Assembly: GCA_041679065.1 (NCBI GenBank)
Contig: JBBABI010000030.1
Location: 1 to 12,772 of the forward strand
Reading direction: 5' to 3'
Length of the DNA: 12,772 bases
DNA from: CAJBLF01 sp041679065
GTDB lineage: Bacteria; Patescibacteriota; Gracilibacteria; Absconditabacterales; Absconditicoccaceae
In this document: piece by piece, positions 1-6,738 of the stretch
How positions within the stretch are numbered: position 1 is the first letter of the stretch
Layout: every line of letters begins with the position of its first letter
Translations under genes and position numbers: made by a program
The notes under the pieces: generated by a model
Told to the model about the DNA's origin: nothing
The model's input: the letters and a program-made list of their open reading frames with translations, nothing else
Databases searched by the model: none

Positions 1-601
1 CAACAGGTCCTACTCCGATAGTTACATCCTGACCATCAGTATTTCTATAGTATCGATAATAATTTTTTGAAGGGATGGTATCATTCGACGGATCAGTACT
101 CGCTCTTGCATCCAAGGTAACAACCAGAGGAGCTGGACCACTTTGCGGATTTACTTTTGCCTGCGCTATGACAGCATATTTGCTATTGATCTGTTTGAGG
201 ATATCATTGAAAGGCTTATAGCAATTGGTCATAAAGGCGCCTAATTTATTCGTATAATCCAATGATGTATACGTAATCAACCCTTGGGAAAGCGTCAGAC
301 ATTGCTGATACACGACCTTGAAAGCATAATCTTGAGGGAATTTAGGAAAAACGACTTGGAAACTTGCATATAACTCACTGAATTTAGTAGTTGGCACCTG
401 ATCACCTATCTTGCTGGCAGCATCTATCTCCACCAGGATTCAGAGAATTTTATCTCGATCTGATTTGATTTCATAATTAGCTACATATTCATTGGGCACA
501 TCGGCATTTGTGGGTCCCAAAGCGAAAAAGAGACCTATCACCACTCAGAAGATCAGCAGAAGTTTGCTAGGCAGAGACAACCTGGAGACATAAGTTTTCA
601 T
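1..601 (-). CDS. Exported PKD-domain protein, N-terminal 200 residues (runs off window start)
   Basis: Read with TGA as Gly (codons 19 and 54), this gives 200 residues before the window edge. Residues 1-13 carry Lys/Arg and about 14-29 are strongly hydrophobic (LLLIFGVVIGLFFALG), so it has a signal peptide or N-terminal anchor and acts outside the membrane. Residues about 38-140 are a helical-looking region with Cys101 and Cys127, of no family I recognise. From about residue 145 the sequence QAKVNPQSGPAPLVVTLDA followed by RASTDP is a typical start of a PKD domain, an immunoglobulin-like fold of surface proteins. The C-terminus is missing, so total length and further domains are unknown. It is divergent from the FKBP lipoprotein gene across a 385-bp repeat-rich gap. 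The start is the first ATG directly before the basic and hydrophobic stretch. Confidence 0.8.
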
Positions 602-644
602 GCAATACATTTAGGGAATTAAATATCTTGGAATGAATTGGTTT

Positions 645-737
645 GATCGTTATTGGTTAATCGTTATTAGTTAATCATTAGTCGATCTGCCGATTTCCGA
701 TTAAACGATTATCGATTACTCGATGACCGATTTCCTA
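645..737. repeat. Degenerate 7/8-bp tandem array (GTTAATC / CGATTWC type)
   Basis: Units such as GTTATTG, GTTAATC, GTTATTA, GTTAATC and ATTAGTC change gradually into GATTTCC, GATTAAAC, GATTATC, GATTACTC, GATGACC and GATTTCC. The period is mostly 7, sometimes 8. The units are related but rarely identical. Confidence 0.75.
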
Positions 738-863
738 GTAAACCAATAAACTTTTTATTATTTCTTCATTCACGAAAAAATCCGGAATAAACAATACAAA
801 CAATGTATAGTGATTTAAGATGTCTTTGCAAAAAAAAATGCAAGGAAATTTATGTAAAAAGCA

Positions 864-919
864 GATTGAAAAATAGAAGGAAAAATATAGAAAAATGGAA
901 AGATTGAAAAATTATAAAA
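864..919. repeat. Degenerate 8-bp array, ATTGAAAA/ATGGAAAG orientation
   Basis: Consecutive octamers AGATTGAA, AAATAGAA, GGAAAAAT, ATAGAAAA, ATGGAAAG, ATTGAAAA. It is the same family as the arrays inside tsaD and rsmA. It faces the array at 932-972 in inverted orientation across a 12-nt spacer, so the two could pair imperfectly in RNA. Confidence 0.65.
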
Positions 920-931
920 AAGACTCCGACG

Positions 932-972
932 CTTTTCCATATTTCCATGTTTCCATATTTCAACTTTACTTC
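932..972. repeat. Degenerate 8-bp array, TTTCCATA orientation
   Basis: Octamers GCTTTTCC, ATATTTCC, ATGTTTCC, ATATTTCA, ACTTTACT end 15 nt before the FKBP start codon. It therefore lies in the likely 5' untranslated region of that gene. It is the reverse-complement partner of the array at 864-919. Confidence 0.75.
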
Positions 973-986
973 TTATTCCATCCGTA

Positions 987-1628
987 ATGAAAAAATTTAC
1001 CCTAGTATTACTACTAACCGCCACAAGCATTCTCTTGGTAGGCTGCTGAAAACCGATCTCTGAACAAGCTGAGGCTGCTTCATATTTTTTACCTTCTAAC
1101 ACCGGAACTATGTGTGCAAATGCAATCAAAGAATATTTAGCCAAAGCAGACACTCAAGGCACGTCTGACAAGATTGTACAAAAATGACATACCATCACCG
1201 TGCATTATATCGGCAGATTGGATGAAGAAACAGTCTTTGACACCAGTATAGAAGAAATCGCTAAAGCCTGCGGAAAATATATGAGCGGAAAAAATTACGA
1301 CAAAGGACTTGCTTTCACGGTTTGAGCAGGTCAAATGATTGCTGGATTTGATAAAGGAGTAGAAGGCATGAAATTATGACAAACGAAAACAATAACCATA
1401 GAAGCAAAAGATGCTTATGGGGAACGAAGTGATAAGAATGTTATCAAAGTCCCTCGCGAGCAGATCCCAGATGCAGATCAATTAGAAAAGGGGATGAAAG
1501 TCTACGCCTCCAACGGACAACCATTCACCGTCTATGAAGTAAGTGATACAGAGATAACACTCGATGCAAATCCAGAATTAGCAGGGAAAACACTGATTTT
1601 CGATATTACCGTGACCGATATCCAGTAA
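987..1628 (+). CDS. SlyD/FKBP-type peptidyl-prolyl cis-trans isomerase lipoprotein
   Basis: A 213-residue protein with four TGA-encoded glycines. Residues 1-20 form a lipoprotein signal (MKKFTLVLLLTATSILLVG) and the next residues are Cys and a TGA glycine, giving lipobox LVGC. It is thus predicted to be exported and lipid-anchored. The FKBP core follows: GHTITVHYIGRLDEETVFDT, a short insert rich in Gly/Lys, then FTVGAGQMIAGFDKGVEGMK and TKTITIEAKDAYGE. The C-terminal part (VPREQIPDADQLEKGMKVYA to LIFDITVTDIQ) matches the insert-in-flap plus final strand of SlyD-type proteins. The family catalyses Xaa-Pro isomerisation and often acts as a chaperone, here at the cell surface. TGA as Gly at QKGH, VGAG and LGQT restores conserved family glycines and is some of the best code evidence in the window. 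The metal-binding His-rich tail of E. coli SlyD is absent. Confidence 0.93.
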
Positions 1629-1753
1629 AAAAAACAGTAACACAGACAAAAATATTTTGTAAAACAAAAAAAATAGATTCCTATATTTTGATTTTTTTGC
1701 ATATGAAGAGACAGAAAGATCAGATTATTTTTTATATATAACACATTACGTCC

Positions 1754-3211
1754 ATGACAACAGATTTTGATAAGGGAGACAAGTATTTCAATGAGGTCAT
1801 CCAGAGAGGAGATGAGGCATCAGGAAGTTTTCTGAACGCATGTAAAGAAGGGAATACAGCAAGCAAAGCTCATTATCTCAATATGCTCAATCCAGATGGA
1901 AGTATAGAAATAAATGCACATCCTAACCGTACTCATGTAACTAAACTTAAGGCAGTCAAAGAAACGATCGATGGCGTAGGGACCAAAGTGCAGATATACA
2001 CCAATCAATTTGAGAATATTTTCCAGTCACGAGAGAAGAAAGAGATTGACTGAGAGATAGCAAAAGAACAGGCAACAGAATTATGGGAGAGAATGCTCAT
2101 GGATCTCATAGCCATGAATGCAGATGATCTTAGATGAGGAGAACTGGCTATCTGAGCGACAAACATTATTGATATCAATCATCTCAAATGAGCGAGAGGA
2201 CACCTCTTCCAAGATAGCATGGCAGAAGCGATGAAAAATGTCATCCAAACGACCGGTATCGCTATGGTAGCAGGAGAAACTGCGGTATTGGGGATGTCTC
2301 ATGAAGCAAGTAGAATATATACAGCAGCAAAACAGATAATTGATGACATTAGGAATATATTAGATAACCGTAACTGAGAACTATGAGTATTTAAACCATG
2401 AAAAATTCCCGCCTGCGTTAAAGAAATAATAGATACCTTCGATGATACCATGAAAATAAAACTTGAAGAAATATCATTTAATATAGGTTGAACATGTACA
2501 TGACTGACTACAGAACACGAAAAACTCGCACCACTGAAAGACGGACAGATAATCGTCGGATTCCAGGAAATACCAGCTGACGGCATCATCTGACCCAGAT
2601 CAAACGGCGTCACCAAAATCAGAGAAGATATGAAAGCGATTATGGGAGGTGGACGGGAAGACAAAACTTTCGAAGATTTCTTAGAAAAAATATGACCAGA
2701 AAAATCAGTGAAGATCCCTGAAGAAGTGAAATATATATGTAGAAGCAAGAAAATGCGAGATATCGCGACAGGGAAAACAACAGTATTCAATCCATTTATC
2801 GCAGGCAATCTGTTGGCTGGAGTAGAAACAGAACCAAGTATATGAATATCCGCGCTCATCCATGTCACTGGAAATCCGCTTAAAAAAATAAGTGAATGAA
2901 TCAATAAAGATAAAAAAACCCATTATACAGCATATCTTGATATATCTAATATGCCAGCGCCTCAGATCATTACGCTTCTACAAGCAGCATTAGATATTCC
3001 TGATGAACAAGCGATCAATAAATGGAATATGGGAGTACCCTACGTGATTGTTTGCGATAATGACGGCAGCCACATTGTCGCTATCCATGCCGCAGAAAGA
3101 AATGGTTTCACTGCAAAAATGATAGGCAGCATCAAAAAACAATCAGAATGAGAAACATGAAAAAACACCATTACGGGTGTTGGTCTCAACAAAAGCAGCA
3201 TAACATTTTAA
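1754..3211 (+). CDS. PurM-like AIR synthetase family protein, unusually long
   Basis: A 485-residue protein with 15 in-frame TGA glycines out of about 45. Landmarks of phosphoribosylformylglycinamidine cyclo-ligase (PurM) occur in order. IDGVGTKV at about 72-79 is the substrate-loop motif. MDLIAMNADDLRGGE at about 116-130 corresponds to the usual DLVAMNVNDI region. AGETAVLG is near 173-180, then DGQIIVGF, RSNGVTKIRED at about 282-292, and MPAPQIITLL with FNMG-like WNMGVPY near 400-430. Known PurM closes the imidazole ring of AIR in purine synthesis with ATP. Family members are usually about 340-350 residues, so this one is about 140 longer, with extra sequence in the first 60 residues, between GETA and the second domain (about 185-240), and elsewhere. 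I do not see other pur genes here, so the reaction is not assured. The Nudix gene follows after 15 nt and is probably co-transcribed. Confidence 0.8.
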
Positions 3212-3226
3212 TTAAGCCACAAAAAG

Positions 3227-3768
3227 ATGATCTCCAAAAATAAGCCAGAAAACTTTACTCCCAAATTTGAGATAGTAAGTTGTTTTGTGCAATATCAGGA
3301 TAAGATACTTCTTTTACGCAGACAAGATCATAAGCCACAACCAAATACCTATGGAGTACCGGCAGGCAAAATAGATAAGGGAGAAACGCCAATTCAAGCC
3401 ATGCAGAGAGAAGGGAAAGAAGAAACGCAGATAGATTTGGAAGACGCAGTGCATACTGATAAACTCTTTGTATATTCTCCTTCAAAAATAAATTCTATTT
3501 TTGATTGAAGAATATATAGATTACTACCTAAATAATTCCGCTATGTAATAAGGAATTATTATGGTAGTAATCTATAAGATATCCTGACTATGATTTCATC
3601 TATCATATATTTCACAAAAAATTTACAACCAAACCGCAAGTGACGATAAATCCCAATGAACATAAAGAACATATACGAATACATCCCAAAAAAGCCTTAA
3701 AACTGAACCTTATCCAAGATGAAGACGAATGCATCAAAATAGTTTATAAAAACATTTTGTATAAATAA
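3227..3768 (+). pseudogene. Nudix hydrolase gene interrupted by a hairpin insert
   Basis: Residues 1-95 are intact and contain a near-complete Nudix box at 47-69: Gly47, Glu53, Arg61-Glu62, Glu65-Glu66, with Gln68 where the family normally has Gly. Nudix enzymes hydrolyse nucleoside diphosphates linked to other groups, using Mg2+ held by the REXXEE glutamates. After codon 95 (AGA, 3509-3511) comes a 62-nt hairpin carrying an in-frame TAA. The family's C-terminal half resumes at 3577-3579 (AGA) in another frame as RYPDYDFIYHIF, then NPNEHKEHIRIHPKKALKLN and a normal end at TAA 3766-3768. Deleting exactly 68 nt restores a continuous 157-residue Nudix protein. As written, translation stops after about 102 residues and lacks the C-terminal strands and helix. 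It is either a recent pseudogene or an element bypassed at RNA or translation level. It probably shares a transcript with the PurM-like gene. Confidence 0.85.
3515..3576. repeat. 62-nt inverted-repeat element inside the Nudix gene
   Basis: Arms of 25 nt (3515-3539 and 3552-3576) are perfectly complementary over the outer 14 nt (TATAGATTACTACC / GGTAGTAATCTATA) and nearly so over the inner 11. They enclose a 12-nt loop. Flanks are AGAATA on the left and AGATA on the right, an imperfect direct repeat like a target-site duplication. It has no coding content and no T tract after the stem, so it does not look like a terminator. It resembles a minimal MITE or a bypassing-type hairpin. Confidence 0.85.
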
Positions 3769-3803
3769 AAACTCACATATTATAAACAAAAAAACGAAAA
3801 CTT

Positions 3804-4178
3804 ATGAACAAAATTTTAAAAGAGATCCAAAAATCATTTGATTTACTTGATCTTAAAAAAAATTGGGATGGTAAGGGCGCATTACCCATGGACAAAGAAA
3901 TATACATCAAAGCATTGCATTTTATCCTAAAAATTGTGGATGCTATTGAAGGTGATACTGAAGAATTTGAGATAAATCTTTGCCCAGACGGAAGTGTTGA
4001 TCTAAACTTTCATCCCAGAAATGCTCGTTTATCGATACAGGTGCATCGAAATGGAGTATCATATGAAGGAGGTGGTCCTCACAAAGACGATAAAATAAAA
4101 GTGATAAATTCATCTGGAGGATATGTTAGTTCGGAAATCATCGATTGGCTGGAGAGAAACCTAAAAAAATCCAACTAA
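3804..4178 (+). CDS. Small conserved-looking protein of unknown function ('NWDGKGA')
   Basis: A 124-residue soluble protein, Asp/Glu/Lys-rich, with no signal or membrane segment. An N-terminal helix contains LKKNWDGKGALPMDKEIYIK (about 17-36). The motif 'L..NWDGYGA.P' recurs at the start of many uncharacterised small bacterial proteins, from memory rather than a search. The middle, NLCPDGSVDLNFHPRNARLS (about 59-78), predicts beta strands, followed by VHRNGVSYEGGG and a final helix. I do not know a function. It has 10 glycines and none is TGA, unlike its neighbours, which may point to recent acquisition. It has a terminator of its own 25 nt downstream. No clear ribosome binding site is visible before the ATG. 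Confidence 0.75.
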   Translation: MNKILKEIQKSFDLLDLKKNWDGKGALPMDKEIYIKALHFILKIVDAIEGDTEEFEINLCPDGSVDLNFHPRNARLSIQVHRNGVSYEGGGPHKDDKIKVINSSGGYVSSEIIDWLERNLKKSN

Positions 4179-4202
4179 TCAAACTACGTGAATAGCAATA
4201 TG

Positions 4203-4230
4203 AGAGGTCAGGATTTCCTGCCTCTTTTTT
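4203..4230 (+). terminator. Rho-independent terminator of the 3804-4178 gene
   Basis: The stem GAGAGGTCAGG pairs with CCTGCCTC around a short loop with one bulge, followed by a run of six Ts. It lies 25 nt after the stop codon. Confidence 0.8.
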
Positions 4231-4232
4231 AT

Positions 4233-4265
4233 AAAAAAAACTAATCCACAATGTGCGGACTAGTT
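4233..4265 (-). terminator. Rho-independent terminator for the minus-strand transcript
   Basis: On the minus strand AACTAGTCCGCA, a 3-nt loop and TGTGGATTAGTT form a 12-bp stem with two G-U pairs, followed by eight Ts. It lies directly beside the plus-strand terminator, so two converging transcripts end within 65 bp. It is probably the end of the tsaD-region transcript. Confidence 0.82.
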
Positions 4266-4291
4266 TCCTACCATTAATTTTTGTCTCAATT

Positions 4292-4456
4292 TTAGGTAGG
4301 TGTAAGAATTAAGTTCTTTTCTTTGAGAGACTTCAGGACTTCCTGAAACATTTTTTTGTCGTATCCAGGCCTGCCTACAGCCTCAGTCCATACCGTATGA
4401 AACTAATGTTCCGTCAACGGTGTCATTTTTGATTTTTTCGATTTTGACGCTGGCAT
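4292..4456 (-). pseudogene. Broken small ORF (55 codons with in-frame TAG)
   Basis: From ATG 4454-4456 the frame gives a basic start (MPASKSKKSKMTPLTEH), a TAG at codon 18, then a protein-like stretch FHTVWTEAVGRPGYDKKMF and QEVLKSLKEKNLILTPT ending at TAA. TAG is a true stop in code 25. The part after the stop looks like the C-terminus of a small soluble protein, but I do not recognise the family. It sits just before the minus-strand terminator, where the last gene of the transcript would be expected. It may be a decayed gene; chance is possible. Confidence 0.35.
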
Positions 4457-4532
4457 GATAATTAAGTTTTAATTTCTGATTATACTATATCGTTAAGGTT
4501 GATAATTTCAATAGATTGTGTATAGGCGTTTT

Positions 4533-4569
4533 TATATTCCAATATTCCAGCTACTCCTATCATCGCAGC
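4533..4569 (-). pseudogene. Orphan copy of the tsaD 3' end
   Basis: In the minus direction this encodes AAMIGVAGILEY, identical to residues 365-376 of the complete TsaD 1 kb upstream. The DNA differs at five positions, all silent third-codon changes (GCG/GCT, GGG/GGA, GTG/GTA, GGG/GGA, GAG/GAA). Similarity fades on both sides, and the upstream frame hits a stop. It lies 18 nt after the TraB-like stop codon. It appears to be the remnant of a diverged tsaD allele, left after a rearrangement at the gene's 3' end. Confidence 0.75.
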
Positions 4570-4586
4570 TATGTTATATTACAATA

Positions 4587-5525
4587 CTATCTTTTTTCTT
4601 CTATAGACTTTGAAATTTTTCTTATCGAATCCAGATAGGTGATGCTTTTTCTGATATATCAGCATTGCAACAAATGTTCTTCTATAGATTGCAGATGTCC
4701 AGCTCAGTAAAGGACACCTATCCTACCGACAGTATTTTCATATATTGGAATCTCTTTGAAAAGTTTATTTTCTCTATTTCCATGAAGCTTGCTCCATATA
4801 TTATTTTCTGATGTCATACTAGAATCCCATTCGCCATTGATAATATATTCCACCGCATGTTTCATAAAATATTTCCTGATAAAAATCAAAGAGATTTTTG
4901 CAAACAGAAAATAAATATTTTCTAGAGAAAATACTTTCATAGCATCCATTAATTCTTTTTGTGTTAAATCAGCGTGTTTCCGATTATCAGGCAGATTATT
5001 ATAATCAATTTTATCTCACTGATAGACCAATTGCATATCTGCATCTGCATTTAATATTTCAGATTGTTGTTTAAATTTTTCCATCAACCCCCTTAAGTCA
5101 TTTTTTGTTTCATCTGCTTCAGGATTAGTTATTTCATCAAGATTTATTTTTGACAATAGAGAATTCAATTTTGAAAGATGTTTTCCATAATAATTGCTTG
5201 CATTGTGCGCTACTTCCCTATAAAGTTTAGATACATTCATTTTAAAAAAAGAGAGCAATTTTTCTTTGAATTGTTTATCGACTTTGCCTCATCCGCATAA
5301 TTCATACAGCACGATATCATCTTGTTGCAACAAAGAAAGAATTTGATCATAATAAGATGGAGAAGCTATATGAATAGCGCCAATCAAGTCTATTTTGGTA
5401 CCAGATACCTGGTGTTCCAATCCAATCACAGGAACTTGGATTTTATATTCATCTATTTTGATATATTCGTTTTTTGATGTGGAATTCATGATAAAAAATA
5501 ACAATAAAACCATAGGAGGAATCAT
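4587..5525 (-). CDS. TraB/GumN-family protein (Tiki/PrgY-like)
   Basis: A 312-residue protein with four TGA glycines. The first 13 residues (MIPPMVLLLFFIM) are hydrophobic but lack the usual basic residues, so it may be exported or start further in (in-frame Met5 or Met13). Two signatures of the TraB_PrgY_gumN family are present: TKIDLIGAIHIASPSYYD near 43-60 with LYELCGGG near 73-80, and close to the C-terminus RIGVLYGAGHLQSIEEHL. The GxxH and GAGH histidines and the Glu after the first motif are the residues thought to bind metal in this family; related Tiki proteins are metalloproteases. The middle is Lys/Asn/Glu-rich and helical. It ends at TAG 4587-4589 just before the orphan tsaD end, and has its own promoter upstream. 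The substrate is unknown. Confidence 0.8.
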
Positions 5526-5533
5526 ACTCCTAT
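5512..5533 (-). promoter_or_regulatory. Hairpin covering the Shine-Dalgarno of the TraB-like gene
   Basis: On the minus strand ATAGGAG, an 8-nt loop containing the first ATG, and CTCCTAT form a perfect 7-bp stem. The only good ribosome-binding sequence in this stretch (AGGAG) is thus in the stem, and the first ATG in the loop. This could limit initiation or favour Met13. AGGAG is only one base from the first ATG, which is too close for normal use. Confidence 0.4.
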
Positions 5534-5534
5534 T

Positions 5535-5562
5535 ACAATAAGAAAAAGAACAAAGAAGTCAA
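5535..5562 (-). promoter_or_regulatory. Sigma70-like promoter for the TraB-like gene
   Basis: The minus strand has TTGACT (5562-5557), a 16-nt spacer and TATTGT (5540-5535). The start of transcription would fall at or next to the first ATG (5525), so the mRNA may be leaderless or nearly so. The -10 matches consensus at four of six positions. Confidence 0.5.
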
Positions 5563-5592
5563 CACAGAAAATGTATTTAAATAAGAATTGGC

Positions 5593-6738
5593 TTAGTTGT
5601 TGTTTTGTACATACTCCAATATCCCAGCCACCCCTATCATCGCCGCATTATCTGTCGAATATACTTTCTTCATCGGCCTCAAAATCTTTCCATCTTTCAA
5701 TCTTTCAACGTTTCCATATTCATTTAGATACTCTCGCAAGCGATCATTGCAAGACACTCCTCATGCGATGCCGATAGTCTTTGCTCCATACTGAATACCC
5801 GCTCTGACTAATTTCTTGACTAACACTTCAACAACAGCTTCTTGAAATTCATATGAAATATTGTAAATCAGTTGTTCATCCAAAGCAATTCATTTTTTCT
5901 CTAACTGTTTGAGAAGAAACGAAACCTGCGATTTCATTCATGAAAAACTAAAGTCATAAGCATCTTTGGATAAGAAAATTCTTTTAAATTTTATTATATC
6001 GTTAATCTTTCCATTTTTCAATTTTTCAATATTTCAACTGCGAGAAGCGCATTCTGCGATTCGAGCACCTCATGGATAAGGTCATCAGAGCATCCTCGCC
6101 ACTTTGTCGAAACACTCCCCCGCGGCATCATCTAAGGTTTTTCATATTCTCGTTATAGTATATCCGCCGAAGATATGGGATTCCATTTGTGACTTGTCGT
6201 CTTTTCACGAAGATGCAAGATCCAAGATGCAAGATCCAAGATTTTTTTTTGATTCATCATGCATCATGCATCATGCGTCATGCTTCTCTACTACATAGAG
6301 ATCATTATGTCCTCAACTCGCCGTTAGAACCACCATAGGAAACTGAATATCCTTCACGTTTCTCTCGAGAAATAACGAAAAAAGATGTCCGTAAACGTGA
6401 TTAACTTCTATCAATGGTTTATCAAATTGTTTAGCTAAGAATGAAGCTAATGCTTTGCCTACCACAAGCGAACCAGGAAGTCAGGGATGCGTCGTTACAC
6501 TGATGAAATCCACATCCTTGATTTTTTCCAAACCGATATCCTGCAGGACAGCGAGAATTTTCTCTGAATGCAACCTGGAGGCGAATTCAGGCACCACTCA
6601 GCCATATTTTTGATGATCCTGGACTTGGGAATATGCCAACAAACTATCAACAGTAAAAGTTTGTCAGTCAAAACCGACTATTCAGATAGAGGTATCATCA
6701 CAACTCGTCTCGATAGCTAATGTCGTAAGAACGTTCAT
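5593..6738 (-). CDS. tsaD: tRNA N6-threonylcarbamoyladenosine transferase TsaD
   Basis: A 381-residue cytoplasmic enzyme that transfers threonylcarbamoyl to A37 of ANN-decoding tRNAs, working with TsaB/TsaE. Seen: N-terminal LAIETSCDDTSIGIV; GGVVPEFASRLH; HPGLPGSLVVG; metal-site NHVYGHLF with His114 and His118; TASGGH at 139-144; TLDDAAGECFDKVARMLGGP then YPGGARIA; YDFSFSGMKSQV; GGVSCNDRLR; and STDNAAMIGVAG with metal Asp363. Several conserved glycines, including the GG before PYP, are TGA. It is about 40 residues longer than usual. Residues about 152-192 are a repeat-encoded insert between SGGHNDLYVVE and the LDDAAGE motif, and two 8-bp arrays encode GNIEKLKNGK (235-244) and GNVERLKDGK (342-351). 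All catalytic motifs are intact, so it is probably functional. The start is the ATG just before the family's normal N-terminus. Confidence 0.96.
5684..5717. repeat. 8-bp array within tsaD
   Basis: Plus-strand octamers TCTTTCCA, TCTTTCAA, TCTTTCAA, CGTTTCCA. Read on the minus strand in frame it encodes GNVERLKDGK. It replaces rather than lengthens native sequence between helix DRLREYLNEY and the KVYSTDN strand. Confidence 0.85.
6004..6038. repeat. Second 8-bp array within tsaD
   Basis: Plus-strand octamers TCTTTCCA, TTTTTCAA, TTTTTCAA, TATTTCAA. It encodes SGNIEKLKNGK in the same phase as the other tsaD array, at a loop before the FSFSG motif. One of its glycines is TGA. Confidence 0.85.
6210..6285. 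repeat. Two 7-bp arrays within tsaD (AAGATSC and CATCATG units)
   Basis: Units GATGCAA, GATCCAA, GATGCAA, GATCCAA at about 6210-6242, a run of ten Ts, then CATCATG units at about 6252-6285. Translated on the minus strand they form most of an extra segment (HDAGCMMHDESKKN and LGSCILDLASSGK) not found in other TsaD proteins. The frame stays open only because TGA is Gly. Confidence 0.85.

Larger units (their letters stand above)
602..986. other. Divergent intergenic region, repeat-rich, no gene
   Basis: 385 bp between two divergently transcribed genes. It holds three degenerate tandem arrays (listed separately) and otherwise AT-rich sequence. Both flanking promoters should lie here, but I could not pick convincing -35/-10 pairs. 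ORFs on either strand have no family resemblance and run through repeats, so I do not call a gene. Confidence 0.6.

Noticed and set aside
1629..1753. Terminator after the FKBP gene (ACAAAAATATTTTGT)
   Set aside because: The stem is only A-T pairs of about six bases with no GC and no clean T run, so it is too weak to call.
2299..2904. 201-codon minus-strand ORF inside the PurM-like gene
   Set aside because: It is the antisense of a well-supported gene. The plus strand matches PurM motifs through the whole stretch once TGA is read as Gly.
3515..3576. Hairpin in the Nudix gene as an intrinsic terminator
   Set aside because: No T run follows the stem on either strand, and it lies inside an otherwise intact coding sequence rather than at a gene end.
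6104..6298. Plus-strand ORF across the tsaD heptamer arrays
   Set aside because: It is antisense to tsaD and its open frame comes from the repeat; the opposite strand carries clear TsaD motifs.
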